From an uncultured Peptostreptococcus sp. (GTDB lineage: Bacteria > Bacillota > Clostridia > Peptostreptococcales > Peptostreptococcaceae), in contig CAAEUW010000021.1 in NCBI GenBank assembly GCA_900759325.1, forward strand, positions 1-13,230: 13,230 nucleotides of DNA. Reading direction: 5' to 3'. Position 1 is the first letter of the stretch. The number at the start of each line of letters is the position of its first letter. Shown here piece after piece: positions 1-6,731 of this stretch. The notes beneath the pieces are model-generated. The model made no database searches. It was not told where the DNA came from and was given only the letters and a program-made list of their open reading frames with translations. Both the position numbers and the translations under genes were made by a program.

Positions 1-102
1 GTTAAGAAGTATATAAGTGATACAAGAATTCATGGAATTACTGCTATAGGCGGAGAAAGATACCTGCCATATAGCATATTACTTGACTTAGTTGGTAGGT
101 AG
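1..102 (+). CDS. C-terminal fragment, possible cell-wall-binding repeat (CWB2-like) protein
   Basis: The frame is open from the first base and ends with TAG at 100-102, giving the last 33 residues of a protein whose start lies outside the window. The tail contains a Gly-Ile-Thr-Ala-Ile-Gly-Gly-Glu core followed by a helix and a final Leu-Val-Gly-Arg. A beta strand ending in IGGE or VGGE followed by a short helix is how cell-wall-binding repeat 2 modules of Clostridia end, so this may be the last such repeat of a surface protein. The match is short, so the family call is a guess. The coding status is better supported, because a strong rightward terminator follows 50 bases later. Confidence 0.45.
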   Translation, partial: VKKYISDTRIHGITAIGGERYLPYSILLDLVGR

Positions 103-151
103 TCTAAAGATATGCATATTAACATGGTTGTATAATTTTGTTTGTATAATA

Positions 152-196
152 TTTAGCGTTGGTGAGAGAAAATTCTCTCCCAACGCTAAATTTTTT
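152..196 (+). terminator. Rho-independent terminator of the left-edge gene
   Basis: A long stem has its left arm at 152-170 and its right arm at 173-190, perfectly complementary apart from one bulged T in the left arm. The loop is about 2 nt and six T residues follow directly (191-196), so it terminates rightward transcription. Read leftward, the same stem is followed only by a mixed A/T stretch. It could still help end the convergent response-regulator transcript whose stop codon is at 240, but less efficiently. The T run continues into a 14-bp T6-GC-A6 palindrome (191-204). Confidence 0.9.
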
Positions 197-239
197 GCAA
201 AAAACAGGAATATATATAATATGAACTTCTGGACTTAAC

Positions 240-887
240 CTAGCTCTTAAGATAATAAATGGCTAGCTGGGTCCTATCCCTAAGATCTAACTTGACCAGG
301 ATGGAGGATATATAGTTCCTGACAGTACCCTCACTTAGGTGGAGTTGGCTGGCTATTTCCTTATTGCTTAGGCCATCAGCTATTAGCTCTAGTACATCTA
401 TTTCCCTTTCGCTCAGGATACCTATTAGGCCTTCCTTCCTGTCCTTGTTGTCTATGTCACCCTTCTCACTTTGAGCCTTGTCAGGAGTCAAAGTAAGGCT
501 ATCAAAGACCTTGTTTCCAAAGACATTCTGTCCTGCTAGGGCAGCCCTAATAGCTGGGCATATACTTTCAAAGTCGTCCTTTAAAATATAGCCAGAGCTA
601 CCATACTTTATTGAGTCCTTGACATATTCCTGGTCTAGGAAGGTCGTCAGGAATATGACCTTGGCATCAGGGTAGTCTATTTTTATATCTCTTAGGGCAT
701 CTATACCGGTTTTTTCGCCTATCCTAATATCGAATAGGCAGATGTCAGGCCTATGTTCCTTGTATTTGTTGACTGCATCATCATAGCTATGACCTATATC
801 GACTACCTCCATATCATATTCAGATTCTATGATGGTCTTAAGGGCAAAGCATATCATTTTGTCGTCATCTATCACTAGTATTTTCAT
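240..887 (-). CDS. NarL/LuxR-family response regulator
   Basis: A 215-residue DNA-binding response regulator. Residues 1-120 form the receiver domain, with an acidic pocket at D7-D9, the predicted phosphoacceptor D53, the switch Thr at 81/82 and the conserved Lys103. After a charged linker, residues 155-215 form a LuxR-type helix-turn-helix (Leu-Ser-Glu-Arg-Glu start, then a NKEIA turn and an SEGTVRNY recognition helix). The ATG is preceded by an AAAGGTGA ribosome-binding site. It lies 27 bases downstream of the histidine kinase gene on the same strand, so the two form one transcription unit. The divergent ABC exporter is the natural regulatory target, as with LnrK/YfiK and its exporter in Bacillus; that target is inferred from position. 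Confidence 0.93.
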   Translation of the reverse strand: MKILVIDDDKMICFALKTIIESEYDMEVVDIGHSYDDAVNKYKEHRPDICLFDIRIGEKTGIDALRDIKIDYPDAKVIFLTTFLDQEYVKDSIKYGSSGYILKDDFESICPAIRAALAGQNVFGNKVFDSLTLTPDKAQSEKGDIDNKDRKEGLIGILSEREIDVLELIADGLSNKEIASQLHLSEGTVRNYISSILVKLDLRDRTQLAIYYLKS

Positions 888-914
888 AGTATCACCTTTT
901 TCTATCTAAAATTC

Positions 915-2036
915 TTAGTCCTTCTTGTAGATGGTAGCAAATATTCTAAAGCCATCTTGGGTGGACATTTCCACCTTGCCACCCAGGTCTTCAATCCTCT
1001 TGCTGATAGAGAAGAGTCCCATGCCACCATCCTTGGCTGGGGGATTGGTCCCATTGTCACTAATCTTTAGGTAGGTAGCTGTCTTCATTTCTATCAGGGT
1101 TATATTTACAAGGCTAGCATTAGAGTGCTTGCTAACGTTTGTTAGGGCCTCCTTGATAATATATAAGATGGAGTACTTGAAGGCCATATCAAAGTCGCTA
1201 GTCAGTCCATATGAAAAGCTGACCCTACAAAATGAAAATTCACCTATTAGCTTTTCTATTTCTGCCTTTAAATTGATTGACTCGCTTTGGAGGTTATGGA
1301 GACTCCTCCTTACCTCAGTCATACCCTCGGATAGGGTATTCTTGATTTCATTAAGGGCATCCTTTTTGACAGGGTCCTTTTCCACGACCATCAGGGCTCC
1401 TAACTGGAGGATGGCCCTTGATGTTAAGTGGCCTAGGCCGTCATGGATATCCCTAGAAATCCTATTTCTTTCACTAAGGATAGCATTCTCTATCCTGTTA
1501 TTTTGGTCTATATTCAGGGACTGGTATAGACTTTCTAGCTTGTACTTTTCACCCTTAGACCTATGGTAATAGCTGTAATACTTATTTTCTAAATCTATAA
1601 TATTTAGGCTATACTTGCCTATGATAAAGACCAGACCGCTTACTCCTAAGAGTATGCCTATATCAGCAGGATCCAGAGAGGCAAAGTGGCCCAGGACAGG
1701 TATGGAGACCAATAGTACTACCTCCTCCAAGGACATCCTTGGCCTATCTATAGAAAAGTATAGGATTAGGGGTATATAGACCAGGCTGTACCTCAAGTCC
1801 AGACAGGATGGGATGATTTTTGCCGCATCTAGACCTACAAGTAGGGCTAGACAAATATTTACAAGGGCAACCATGTGGTCATACTTGAAAATTATAGTAG
1901 AAAGGGCTAGAATCAGGCCTAAACAGATAGGAATTATTATATATACATCAGTTGCCGACCTAAGAGATATAGAAAGGCAACTTATAAACACAAGCAGGCC
2001 TATAAAATTTGTCTTTATCCTATATTTTTGATACAT
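915..2036 (-). CDS. Membrane sensor histidine kinase (HisKA_3 / NarL-type)
   Basis: A 373-residue sensor kinase. The first ~145 residues are strongly hydrophobic, with roughly five to six membrane segments and no large extracellular domain, which suggests sensing within the membrane. A helical linker follows. The HisKA_3 dimerisation and phosphoacceptor helix lies around 185-250, with the predicted phosphorylated His198 in an RDIHDGLGH motif. The ATPase domain has the N box near 296-305 (EALTNVSKHS, Asn300), a DNG G1 box at 327-329 and a GGMGL G2 box at 337-341. A GAGGGGGA-like ribosome-binding site precedes the ATG. It is upstream of and co-directional with the response regulator, which it should phosphorylate. 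Size and topology resemble LnrJ/YfiJ, DesK and similar kinases paired with ABC exporters. Confidence 0.93.
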   Translation of the reverse strand: MYQKYRIKTNFIGLLVFISCLSISLRSATDVYIIIPICLGLILALSTIIFKYDHMVALVNICLALLVGLDAAKIIPSCLDLRYSLVYIPLILYFSIDRPRMSLEEVVLLVSIPVLGHFASLDPADIGILLGVSGLVFIIGKYSLNIIDLENKYYSYYHRSKGEKYKLESLYQSLNIDQNNRIENAILSERNRISRDIHDGLGHLTSRAILQLGALMVVEKDPVKKDALNEIKNTLSEGMTEVRRSLHNLQSESINLKAEIEKLIGEFSFCRVSFSYGLTSDFDMAFKYSILYIIKEALTNVSKHSNASLVNITLIEMKTATYLKISDNGTNPPAKDGGMGLFSISKRIEDLGGKVEMSTQDGFRIFATIYKKD

Positions 2037-2310
2037 ACCTATCCCCCTCAGTTAAATATACTTATTTACTAGATACCATATAAGTATCCATAACATAATT
2101 ATATCAAAAAAAGAATTATAGGGGGACTTTTAATGTAGAAAGTATAGATAATGACAAATGTAATATAGGATTATGACGGTGGGCACTAAAATAATAGGTA
2201 AAGATATGTTAGAATATCAATACTAATTAAAAACCTTATAAATAGGTTGAAAGAAAATGGTAAAAGCAAATATGGCAATATGAAGGTAAATAAATAAAGG
2301 AGGAAATAAT
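2037..2310. promoter_or_regulatory. Divergent control region between kinase and ABC exporter
   Basis: This 274-base AT-rich gap separates the leftward two-component genes from the rightward exporter and must hold both promoters. A perfect 8-bp inverted repeat is visible at 2058-2065 and 2080-2087 (half-site ATACTTAT, centres 22 bp apart). A short inverted repeat AACCT/AGGTT sits at 2232-2236 and 2244-2248. A possible rightward -35 (TTGAAA, 2247-2252) is followed after 18 bases by a poor -10 (TATGGC, 2271-2276), the kind of weak promoter that would need an activator. A TATAAT on the minus strand (2098-2103) could serve the kinase gene but lacks a recognisable -35. A strong AAAGGAGG site (2297-2304) precedes the exporter ATG. 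Confidence 0.55.
2058..2087. repeat. 8-bp inverted repeat, candidate response-regulator operator
   Basis: Half-sites ATACTTAT (2058-2065) and ATAAGTAT (2080-2087) are exact reverse complements separated by 14 bases, about two helical turns centre to centre. LuxR-type regulators bind as dimers to inverted half-sites. The position close to the kinase start and far from the exporter start would suit autoregulation as well as control of the exporter. Short AT-rich palindromes also arise by chance in such DNA. Confidence 0.4.
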
Positions 2311-3243
2311 ATGTTAGAGGTTAAGAATGTATTAAAAAGGTATGATGATTTGGTTGCCCTAGACAACCTTAGCTTGGATATAAAGAAGGGAGAGGTTTAT
2401 GGCCTATTGGGACCCAATGGATCAGGTAAAACTACCCTTATAAATTGTATCTTGTCTTTGAGCAAGTTTGAAAAGGGGGATATAAAGATATTTGACCAGC
2501 CCATGTCTGTTGATCGTTACGATTTAAAGGCTAAAATAGGCTATGTTCCCCAGGAAATAGCTGTCTTTGATGAATTAAGTGTCTATGATAATATAGATTT
2601 TTTCTGTGGTCTTTACATCCAGGACAAGGCGACTAGGAAGCAGTATGTAGAGGAGGCCATAGAATTTGTTGGCCTAAATGACTTTAGGAAGTTTGTGCCG
2701 AAGAAGCTAAGTGGAGGACTAAAGAGGAGACTAAATTTAGCCTGTGGTTTGGCCCACAAACCTGAGCTTTTAATCCTAGATGAACCGACAGTTGCAGTAG
2801 ACCCTCAGAGTAGAAATGCCATCCTAGAGGGGATAATGGACCTTAACAAAAAGGGGATGACAGTAATATATACATCCCACTACATGGATGAGGTAGAGCA
2901 GATTTGCACAAGAATTTCAATAATAGACAAGGGTAAGCTACTGGCAACAGGAGACAAGTATGAGCTTAAGAAGCTAGTTGGCCTAACTGATACACTAATA
3001 CTAAAGGACATAGATATGAAGAACCTAGACCTAAGTCAGTTAGAAAGTATTGAGGGCTTAGGAAAAATAAGCCTAGAAGGGTCTAATCTAAGCATTGGTA
3101 TTCAAGATAACATGGCTATGACACATATCTTTGCCTACCTTGAAAATAATGATATCTTCTTTAAGGGTATGGATATAAATTCCCCTAGCCTTAACGATGT
3201 ATTCTTGGAGATAACTGGCAAGCAGTTAAGAGACGACTTATAA
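2311..3243 (+). CDS. ABC exporter ATP-binding subunit (LnrL/YfiL-like)
   Basis: A 310-residue cytoplasmic ATPase that drives the two permeases encoded next. It has all nucleotide-binding motifs: Walker A at 34-41 (GPNGSGKT), Q-loop Gln81, signature LSGG at 133-136, Walker B at 153-158 (LLILDE), a D-loop around 161-165 and the switch His190. About 80 residues after the ATPase core form a C-terminal extension, as in the drug-export DrrA/CcmA-type subfamily. The ATG follows AAAGGAGG at good spacing. It is the first gene of a three-gene unit; the first permease starts 14 bases after its stop behind its own AAGGAGGG site. The substrate is not visible in the sequence. By analogy with LnrLMN it could be an antimicrobial, amphipathic peptide or polyene. 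Confidence 0.93.
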   Translation: MLEVKNVLKRYDDLVALDNLSLDIKKGEVYGLLGPNGSGKTTLINCILSLSKFEKGDIKIFDQPMSVDRYDLKAKIGYVPQEIAVFDELSVYDNIDFFCGLYIQDKATRKQYVEEAIEFVGLNDFRKFVPKKLSGGLKRRLNLACGLAHKPELLILDEPTVAVDPQSRNAILEGIMDLNKKGMTVIYTSHYMDEVEQICTRISIIDKGKLLATGDKYELKKLVGLTDTLILKDIDMKNLDLSQLESIEGLGKISLEGSNLSIGIQDNMAMTHIFAYLENNDIFFKGMDINSPSLNDVFLEITGKQLRDDL

Positions 3244-3257
3244 GGAGGGATAAATAT

Positions 3258-4376
3258 ATGTATGGATTTTTATTTAAATATGTTATAAAGCGTGCAATTT
3301 TAAACAAGGAATCCCTTTTTTGGGTCTTGATATTCCCATTTTTCCTATCAACTATATTTGGTATAGTTTTTACTAGAATGGATAATAATACTGAACTGTC
3401 ACCAATACCAATCATGGTAGAGGACAGGACCTATAAGGAAATTCTCAACCAAATAGACCTGGATGACAAGAAAATCTTTGACATAAAAGATTACAAAAAT
3501 CCTGACCAAGCCCTAGAGTCTGGTAAGGTAGAGGCAGTAATTAAGGGTGACCTTAGGAAGCCTAAATTAGTTATAAAAAATGATACTGTAAATACAGCCA
3601 TTGTACATGGGGTAGTATCACAAATCAACCACATGGGTCTATCAGTTGGTCAACTTATGAAAAACCCCGAAAATAGGTCAAAGGTAGAAGCTATATTAAA
3701 AGACCTAAGGGGAAATAATGATTTCGAATTTGAAAATGCCCTTAATCTTAAAAATAAGTCTGGTATTACTATATATATTTACTCCCTATTGGCCATGATA
3801 TGCCTGGGTGCTTCTACATTTGGTGTAGCAACAGTAGAAGGCTTGAGACTAGATTCAGATATGGATACTTCAAAGAGACTTGGAGCATCACCAGTACCAA
3901 GAATCAAGCACCTGATTGCCGACTTCGCAGGCTACCTTGTAATTACCAGCCTAAATACTATCCTACTGTATATCTATATCAGGTATGTAATGAACACCGA
4001 CTTTGCCGGTAGTCAGGCCCAGATAATATTTGGTCTATTGATTGGTAATGTTATGGCCATGGCAATGGGTATGTTTATAGCCCTATCTACAAGGATGGGG
4101 ACTAATGCAAAGTTTGGTCTTAGTGCAGGTATATATGTATTTTCTTCATTCTTAGCCGGTATGATGAATCCTAGTGTGGCTGGCTATATAAGCAATAACA
4201 TACCTGTATTAAACTACATAAATCCAGCGACTGTCCTGACTAGGATGTTTACAGCCCTATACCTTTCAGATAATAGGGTGTACGCCTATTCACTTTTAAA
4301 TATAGGACTTATAAGTCTGGTCCTATTTGCTGGAGGCTATATATTTGCAAGGAGGAACTCATATGACAGTATTTAA
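3258..4376 (+). CDS. ABC-2 family permease, first subunit
   Basis: A 372-residue membrane permease of the ABC-2 type (ABC2_membrane_3 architecture). One membrane helix near the N terminus (about 20-38) is followed by a ~130-residue extracytoplasmic domain. A block of about five helices then follows (roughly 170-193, 218-242, 255-277, 286-305 and 343-363). A cytoplasmic loop after the second helix carries a short charged stretch and the sequence KRLGASPVPR, typical of the coupling region in this family. The start follows AAGGAGGG. Its last 14 bases overlap the next permease gene, so the two are translationally coupled. It probably pairs with that protein to form a heterodimeric channel, like LnrM/LnrN. 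Confidence 0.9.
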   Translation: MYGFLFKYVIKRAILNKESLFWVLIFPFFLSTIFGIVFTRMDNNTELSPIPIMVEDRTYKEILNQIDLDDKKIFDIKDYKNPDQALESGKVEAVIKGDLRKPKLVIKNDTVNTAIVHGVVSQINHMGLSVGQLMKNPENRSKVEAILKDLRGNNDFEFENALNLKNKSGITIYIYSLLAMICLGASTFGVATVEGLRLDSDMDTSKRLGASPVPRIKHLIADFAGYLVITSLNTILLYIYIRYVMNTDFAGSQAQIIFGLLIGNVMAMAMGMFIALSTRMGTNAKFGLSAGIYVFSSFLAGMMNPSVAGYISNNIPVLNYINPATVLTRMFTALYLSDNRVYAYSLLNIGLISLVLFAGGYIFARRNSYDSI

Positions 4377-5478
4377 TACATACTTTAAAATAATGAAAAA
4401 AAATGCGAGAATGATGTTTATATATATTGCAATTTTTGTTGCTATTGCCATAGGGATAGCAGCATCAGGAGACCAGGATGTAAAGACAGATATAAATTCC
4501 AACATCAGAATCAGCGTTATAAATATGGATCAAGGTAACCAGAGAAGTAAAGGCCTAAAGGACTATCTAGAGTCAAATTTTAAGCCAATTAAGATTAAAT
4601 CTGATGATAGGTCAATAAGGGAGAACCTACTGTCATCATACGTAGACTATGTGCTTAAGATAGGCAAGGACGGAAAACTTAAGTACTATGTAAGCAAGGA
4701 CCAGGGTAAGTCTTTTATGGTCAACCAAAAGGCTATGGAATACTTAAAGACCTACGACCTTATGGATAAGTACAGGTTTGAGGGTATGGTCAAGCCAGAA
4801 AAAATACTTAAAGAAAGGATAGACGTTAGCTATATAGGCCAGTCAAGGGCAAAAAAGGATATAAAACAAAATATGTATGCCTACTACAATGTCAGCTCAT
4901 ATGTAGTATTTATAATCCTAATGCTAGGTGCATTTACAGGCCAGTATAGTTTTAACTCGAAAAAAATAAGTGACAGGATTAGGGTGTCGAAGGTTTCTCC
5001 AAGAAAGATTAGCTTGAATATATTTTATAGCTCGCTTTCCTTTGTAGCCCTTGTTTGGGCTATCTTCTTTGTCACAGCACTGGCATCCTTTAGGACAAAT
5101 ATGTTCACGTCATATGGGAGGGACTTTGTCTTGGCTAGTATCCTTTACTTGCTACCAGCATCAGCCATGTCCTATCTGTTTGCCAACGTAACAAAGAGCC
5201 CTGCTGTAAATAACGGTCTTTCTAATATGCTGGGACTCCTATTTTCCTTTATATCAGGTGTATTTATACCTTTAAAGTACTTACCTTCATATGTAGAGAT
5301 GCTGGCTATAGTATCCCCTATGTACTGGAACAATAAGATATACTCTGCAATAGCTGATTCATCAGTTGCGGGTAAGGGTATAATTGTCTATGTCTTTATA
5401 CAGGTACTAATAGGCCTAGCTTGTTTATTTATAGGTATTGCAATAAAAAATAAAAGCGTGGAAAGTATGAGCGCTTAG
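4363..5478 (+). CDS. ABC-2 family permease, second subunit
   Basis: A 371-residue permease with the same plan as the preceding subunit: a first helix at about 18-34, an extracytoplasmic domain to about 175, then helices near 177-197, 219-242, 253-275, 285-303 and 340-361. I place the start at the ATG at 4363, not the in-frame ATG at 4327. AAGGAGG at 4349-4354 sits at proper distance from 4363, and the resulting N terminus (MTVFNTYFKI) runs straight into the first membrane helix as in relatives. The gene overlaps the first permease by 14 bases. The two permeases share topology but clearly differ in sequence, as expected for an old duplication giving a heterodimer. Confidence 0.9.
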   Translation: MTVFNTYFKIMKKNARMMFIYIAIFVAIAIGIAASGDQDVKTDINSNIRISVINMDQGNQRSKGLKDYLESNFKPIKIKSDDRSIRENLLSSYVDYVLKIGKDGKLKYYVSKDQGKSFMVNQKAMEYLKTYDLMDKYRFEGMVKPEKILKERIDVSYIGQSRAKKDIKQNMYAYYNVSSYVVFIILMLGAFTGQYSFNSKKISDRIRVSKVSPRKISLNIFYSSLSFVALVWAIFFVTALASFRTNMFTSYGRDFVLASILYLLPASAMSYLFANVTKSPAVNNGLSNMLGLLFSFISGVFIPLKYLPSYVEMLAIVSPMYWNNKIYSAIADSSVAGKGIIVYVFIQVLIGLACLFIGIAIKNKSVESMSA

Positions 5479-5520
5479 TGGTATAATTAAACCAAGTGAA
5501 ATATATAAACAATATCAATT

Positions 5521-5541
5521 GTCCAGTGATGACGACTGGAC
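5521..5541 (+). other. Unassigned RNA hairpin after the exporter operon
   Basis: GTCCAGT (5521-5527) and ACTGGAC (5535-5541) pair perfectly around the 7-base loop GATGACG. The following GGGGTCC (5544-5550) can compete for the GGAC of the right arm, giving an alternative fold. There is no T tract, so it is not a normal intrinsic terminator. It is the only GC-richer patch in an otherwise AT-rich gap. It may stabilise or attenuate read-through from the ABC operon. It lies upstream of the promoter I infer for the next operon. Confidence 0.45.
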
Positions 5542-5620
5542 GAAGGGGTCCTGCTTAGAATAAAATTACTAATTGAGAACAAAAAATATTGAAAAATCAA
5601 TAAAATCTTCAAAATTACTC

Positions 5621-5649
5621 TTGCAATTGATAACAAAAAGTGGTATAGT
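5621..5649 (+). promoter_or_regulatory. Sigma-A-type promoter for the HMA2/P-type ATPase operon
   Basis: A -35 hexamer TTGCAA (5621-5626) is separated by exactly 17 bases from a -10 hexamer TATAGT (5644-5649). The predicted start near 5656 leaves a leader of about 70 bases before the first gene. It lies between two short palindromes (5587-5602 and 5654-5672), which would suit repression. Confidence 0.65.
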
Positions 5650-5727
5650 AGTAATATCATTGAATTGGATATCAAGAGTTATACAGAAATTATGTGACTT
5701 AAATAAAGGTAAAATGGAGGTAGACAT

Positions 5728-6321
5728 ATGTTACTAGGTAGGAGACGTGCTTTATGGATAAGTGCTTTACTAATAATGAATGGGTTCAACAGAAGAAAGA
5801 GGGATAAGGACCTAGCTGGTGGTAATGACGGTAATAACCTAAAATTACCATCTTTCAAAAATGCCCTAGAAGTAAAGAGTTCTATACCAGGTAGGGTCAG
5901 ATTTTATGCCCCTATATTGGTAGGTAACATCGAAGTAGCAAATAGCTTCGTTGACCAGATAAGCAAGATTGACGTTATAAAGACTTGTAGGGTCAACACG
6001 CTTACAGGAACTATACTAATGGAATATGATCATCTGCTTTTAGATCCACAGACACTAGAGGGTGCGGTTATAAAGCTTCTAGGTGTGGATAAGTCAATTG
6101 ATGAGGGCAGAGTTTCTGAAGTCAAGAAGGCTTCTGAAAGATTATTCGCAGCAGTTAACAATGGTTTATATGATTTCACAAATGGACTATTAGATGTAAA
6201 GTCTTTGGCAGGTATAGCTCTAATTGGGGCTGGATTGCTTGACCTTAGACGTAATGGCGGTGGTAGACTGCCAGACTATGCAACACTTGGATGGTGGGGC
6301 ACAAGTTTATTTATGATGTAA
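5728..6321 (+). CDS. HMA2-domain membrane protein, first gene of ferrosome-like operon
   Basis: A 197-residue protein. A short positively charged and hydrophobic N terminus (residues 1-25) is followed by a Gly/Asn-rich linker. Residues about 50-118 form a heavy-metal-associated-like fold of the HMA2 type, with the Pro-Gly-Arg-Val-Arg motif at 54-58 in the first strand and a GTILMEYD strand ending at Tyr100-Asp101. There is no CxxC copper site. A C-terminal region (about 146-197) with two hydrophobic stretches and an RLPDYATLGWW motif is of the kind found in HMA2 proteins encoded beside P1B ATPases. TGGAGG precedes the ATG at good spacing. The next gene starts 12 bases after its stop. I infer a partner protein of the ATPase in the same membrane; whether it is the counterpart of FezA or FezC cannot be decided by eye. 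Confidence 0.8.
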   Translation: MLLGRRRALWISALLIMNGFNRRKRDKDLAGGNDGNNLKLPSFKNALEVKSSIPGRVRFYAPILVGNIEVANSFVDQISKIDVIKTCRVNTLTGTILMEYDHLLLDPQTLEGAVIKLLGVDKSIDEGRVSEVKKASERLFAAVNNGLYDFTNGLLDVKSLAGIALIGAGLLDLRRNGGGRLPDYATLGWWGTSLFMM

Positions 6322-6333
6322 TAGGAGGTAATA

Positions 6334-6711
6334 ATGTTTAATTTCAAAGCATCTATTCTAAATTTGCTTTTCAAGTTTGAGGTTGTATCAGACATACCAG
6401 GGCGATTGAGAATAAAGGTAAATAACTTTAAGAAGTTACCAAAAGAGGCTGTCAACTTCCAGAGCCAGGCTGTAGAGGCTGTAAAAAGGCTTGATGGTGT
6501 TGAAAGTGTAAAGTTTAACTTTGTTATCGGTACTGTCCTTATAGAGTATGACAAAGACAAGATCGATTCTAAGGCAATTGTGAGCTGGCTAAATACTATA
6601 AAGAAGCTAGCCCTAGACAATATGGACTTGATAAATAGTTTAGAAGGTAAGGATGAAAAAGAGGTTATAGACATCCTATTTAATATCCTAGACGCCAATA
6701 CATCTAAATAA
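6334..6711 (+). CDS. Small stand-alone HMA2-domain protein
   Basis: A 125-residue protein made almost entirely of one HMA2-type domain. The Pro-Gly-Arg-Leu-Arg motif is at 22-26. A central helix rich in charged residues is followed by the strand GTVLIEYD ending at Tyr72-Asp73. A short amphipathic helix precedes the domain (residues 1-16, Phe/Leu-rich), which could attach it to the membrane surface; I see no clear transmembrane segment. The C-terminal 30 residues look helical and acidic. The start follows TAGGAGG. It sits between the other HMA2 protein and the ATPase, so its domain may exchange metal with, or dock onto, those proteins. There are no cysteines at all, so copper chaperoning of the Atx1/CopZ type is ruled out. 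Confidence 0.8.
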   Translation: MFNFKASILNLLFKFEVVSDIPGRLRIKVNNFKKLPKEAVNFQSQAVEAVKRLDGVESVKFNFVIGTVLIEYDKDKIDSKAIVSWLNTIKKLALDNMDLINSLEGKDEKEVIDILFNILDANTSK

Positions 6712-6715
6712 CGAA

Positions 6716-6731
6716 AGGAGTGAGTTATTTG
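6716..6731 (+). promoter_or_regulatory. Ribosome-binding site deciding a TTG start for the ATPase
   Basis: AGGAG at 6716-6720 lies 8 bases before a TTG codon at 6729-6731. An in-frame GTG at 6720-6722 overlaps the Shine-Dalgarno itself and cannot be used with it. The first ATG, at 6738, is 17 bases away, which is too far. TTG is therefore the best-supported start. Confidence 0.7.

Larger units (their letters stand above)
5479..5727 (+). promoter_or_regulatory. Intergenic leader upstream of the HMA2 operon
   Basis: This 249-base gap holds several visible elements. A perfect 7-bp hairpin lies at 5521-5541. A perfect 6-bp palindrome with a 4-base spacer lies at 5587-5602 (TATTGA/TCAATA). A sigma-A-like promoter lies at 5621-5649. 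A 5-bp inverted repeat lies at 5654-5658/5668-5672 just downstream of the likely transcription start. The palindromes flanking the promoter are placed where a repressor could act. I could not find a convincing 19-bp Fur box, although C. difficile ferrosome genes are Fur-repressed. Confidence 0.5.

Noticed and set aside
1129..1569. Open frame on the plus strand inside the histidine kinase gene
   Set aside because: It is antisense to a gene with all kinase motifs, has no ribosome-binding site at a sensible distance, and its translation has no recognisable domain. The same holds for the plus-strand frame at 1813-2031.
4327..4362. Upstream ATG for the second permease
   Set aside because: It has no suitable Shine-Dalgarno and adds 12 residues absent from the usual N terminus; ATG 4363 has AAGGAGG at proper spacing.
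5521..5560. Intrinsic terminator for the ABC exporter operon
   Set aside because: The hairpin is perfect but no T run follows, so it is listed only as an unassigned RNA structure.
5487..5675. Minus-strand 62-codon frame in the gap before the HMA2 operon
   Set aside because: It covers the inferred promoter, is AT-driven, has no ribosome-binding site I accept, and resembles no known protein.
5560..5700. Fur box upstream of the ferrosome-like operon
   Set aside because: Isolated TGATAA-like hexamers occur near the promoter, but I could not align a 7-1-7 or 19-bp inverted repeat; calling one would be over-reading AT-rich DNA.
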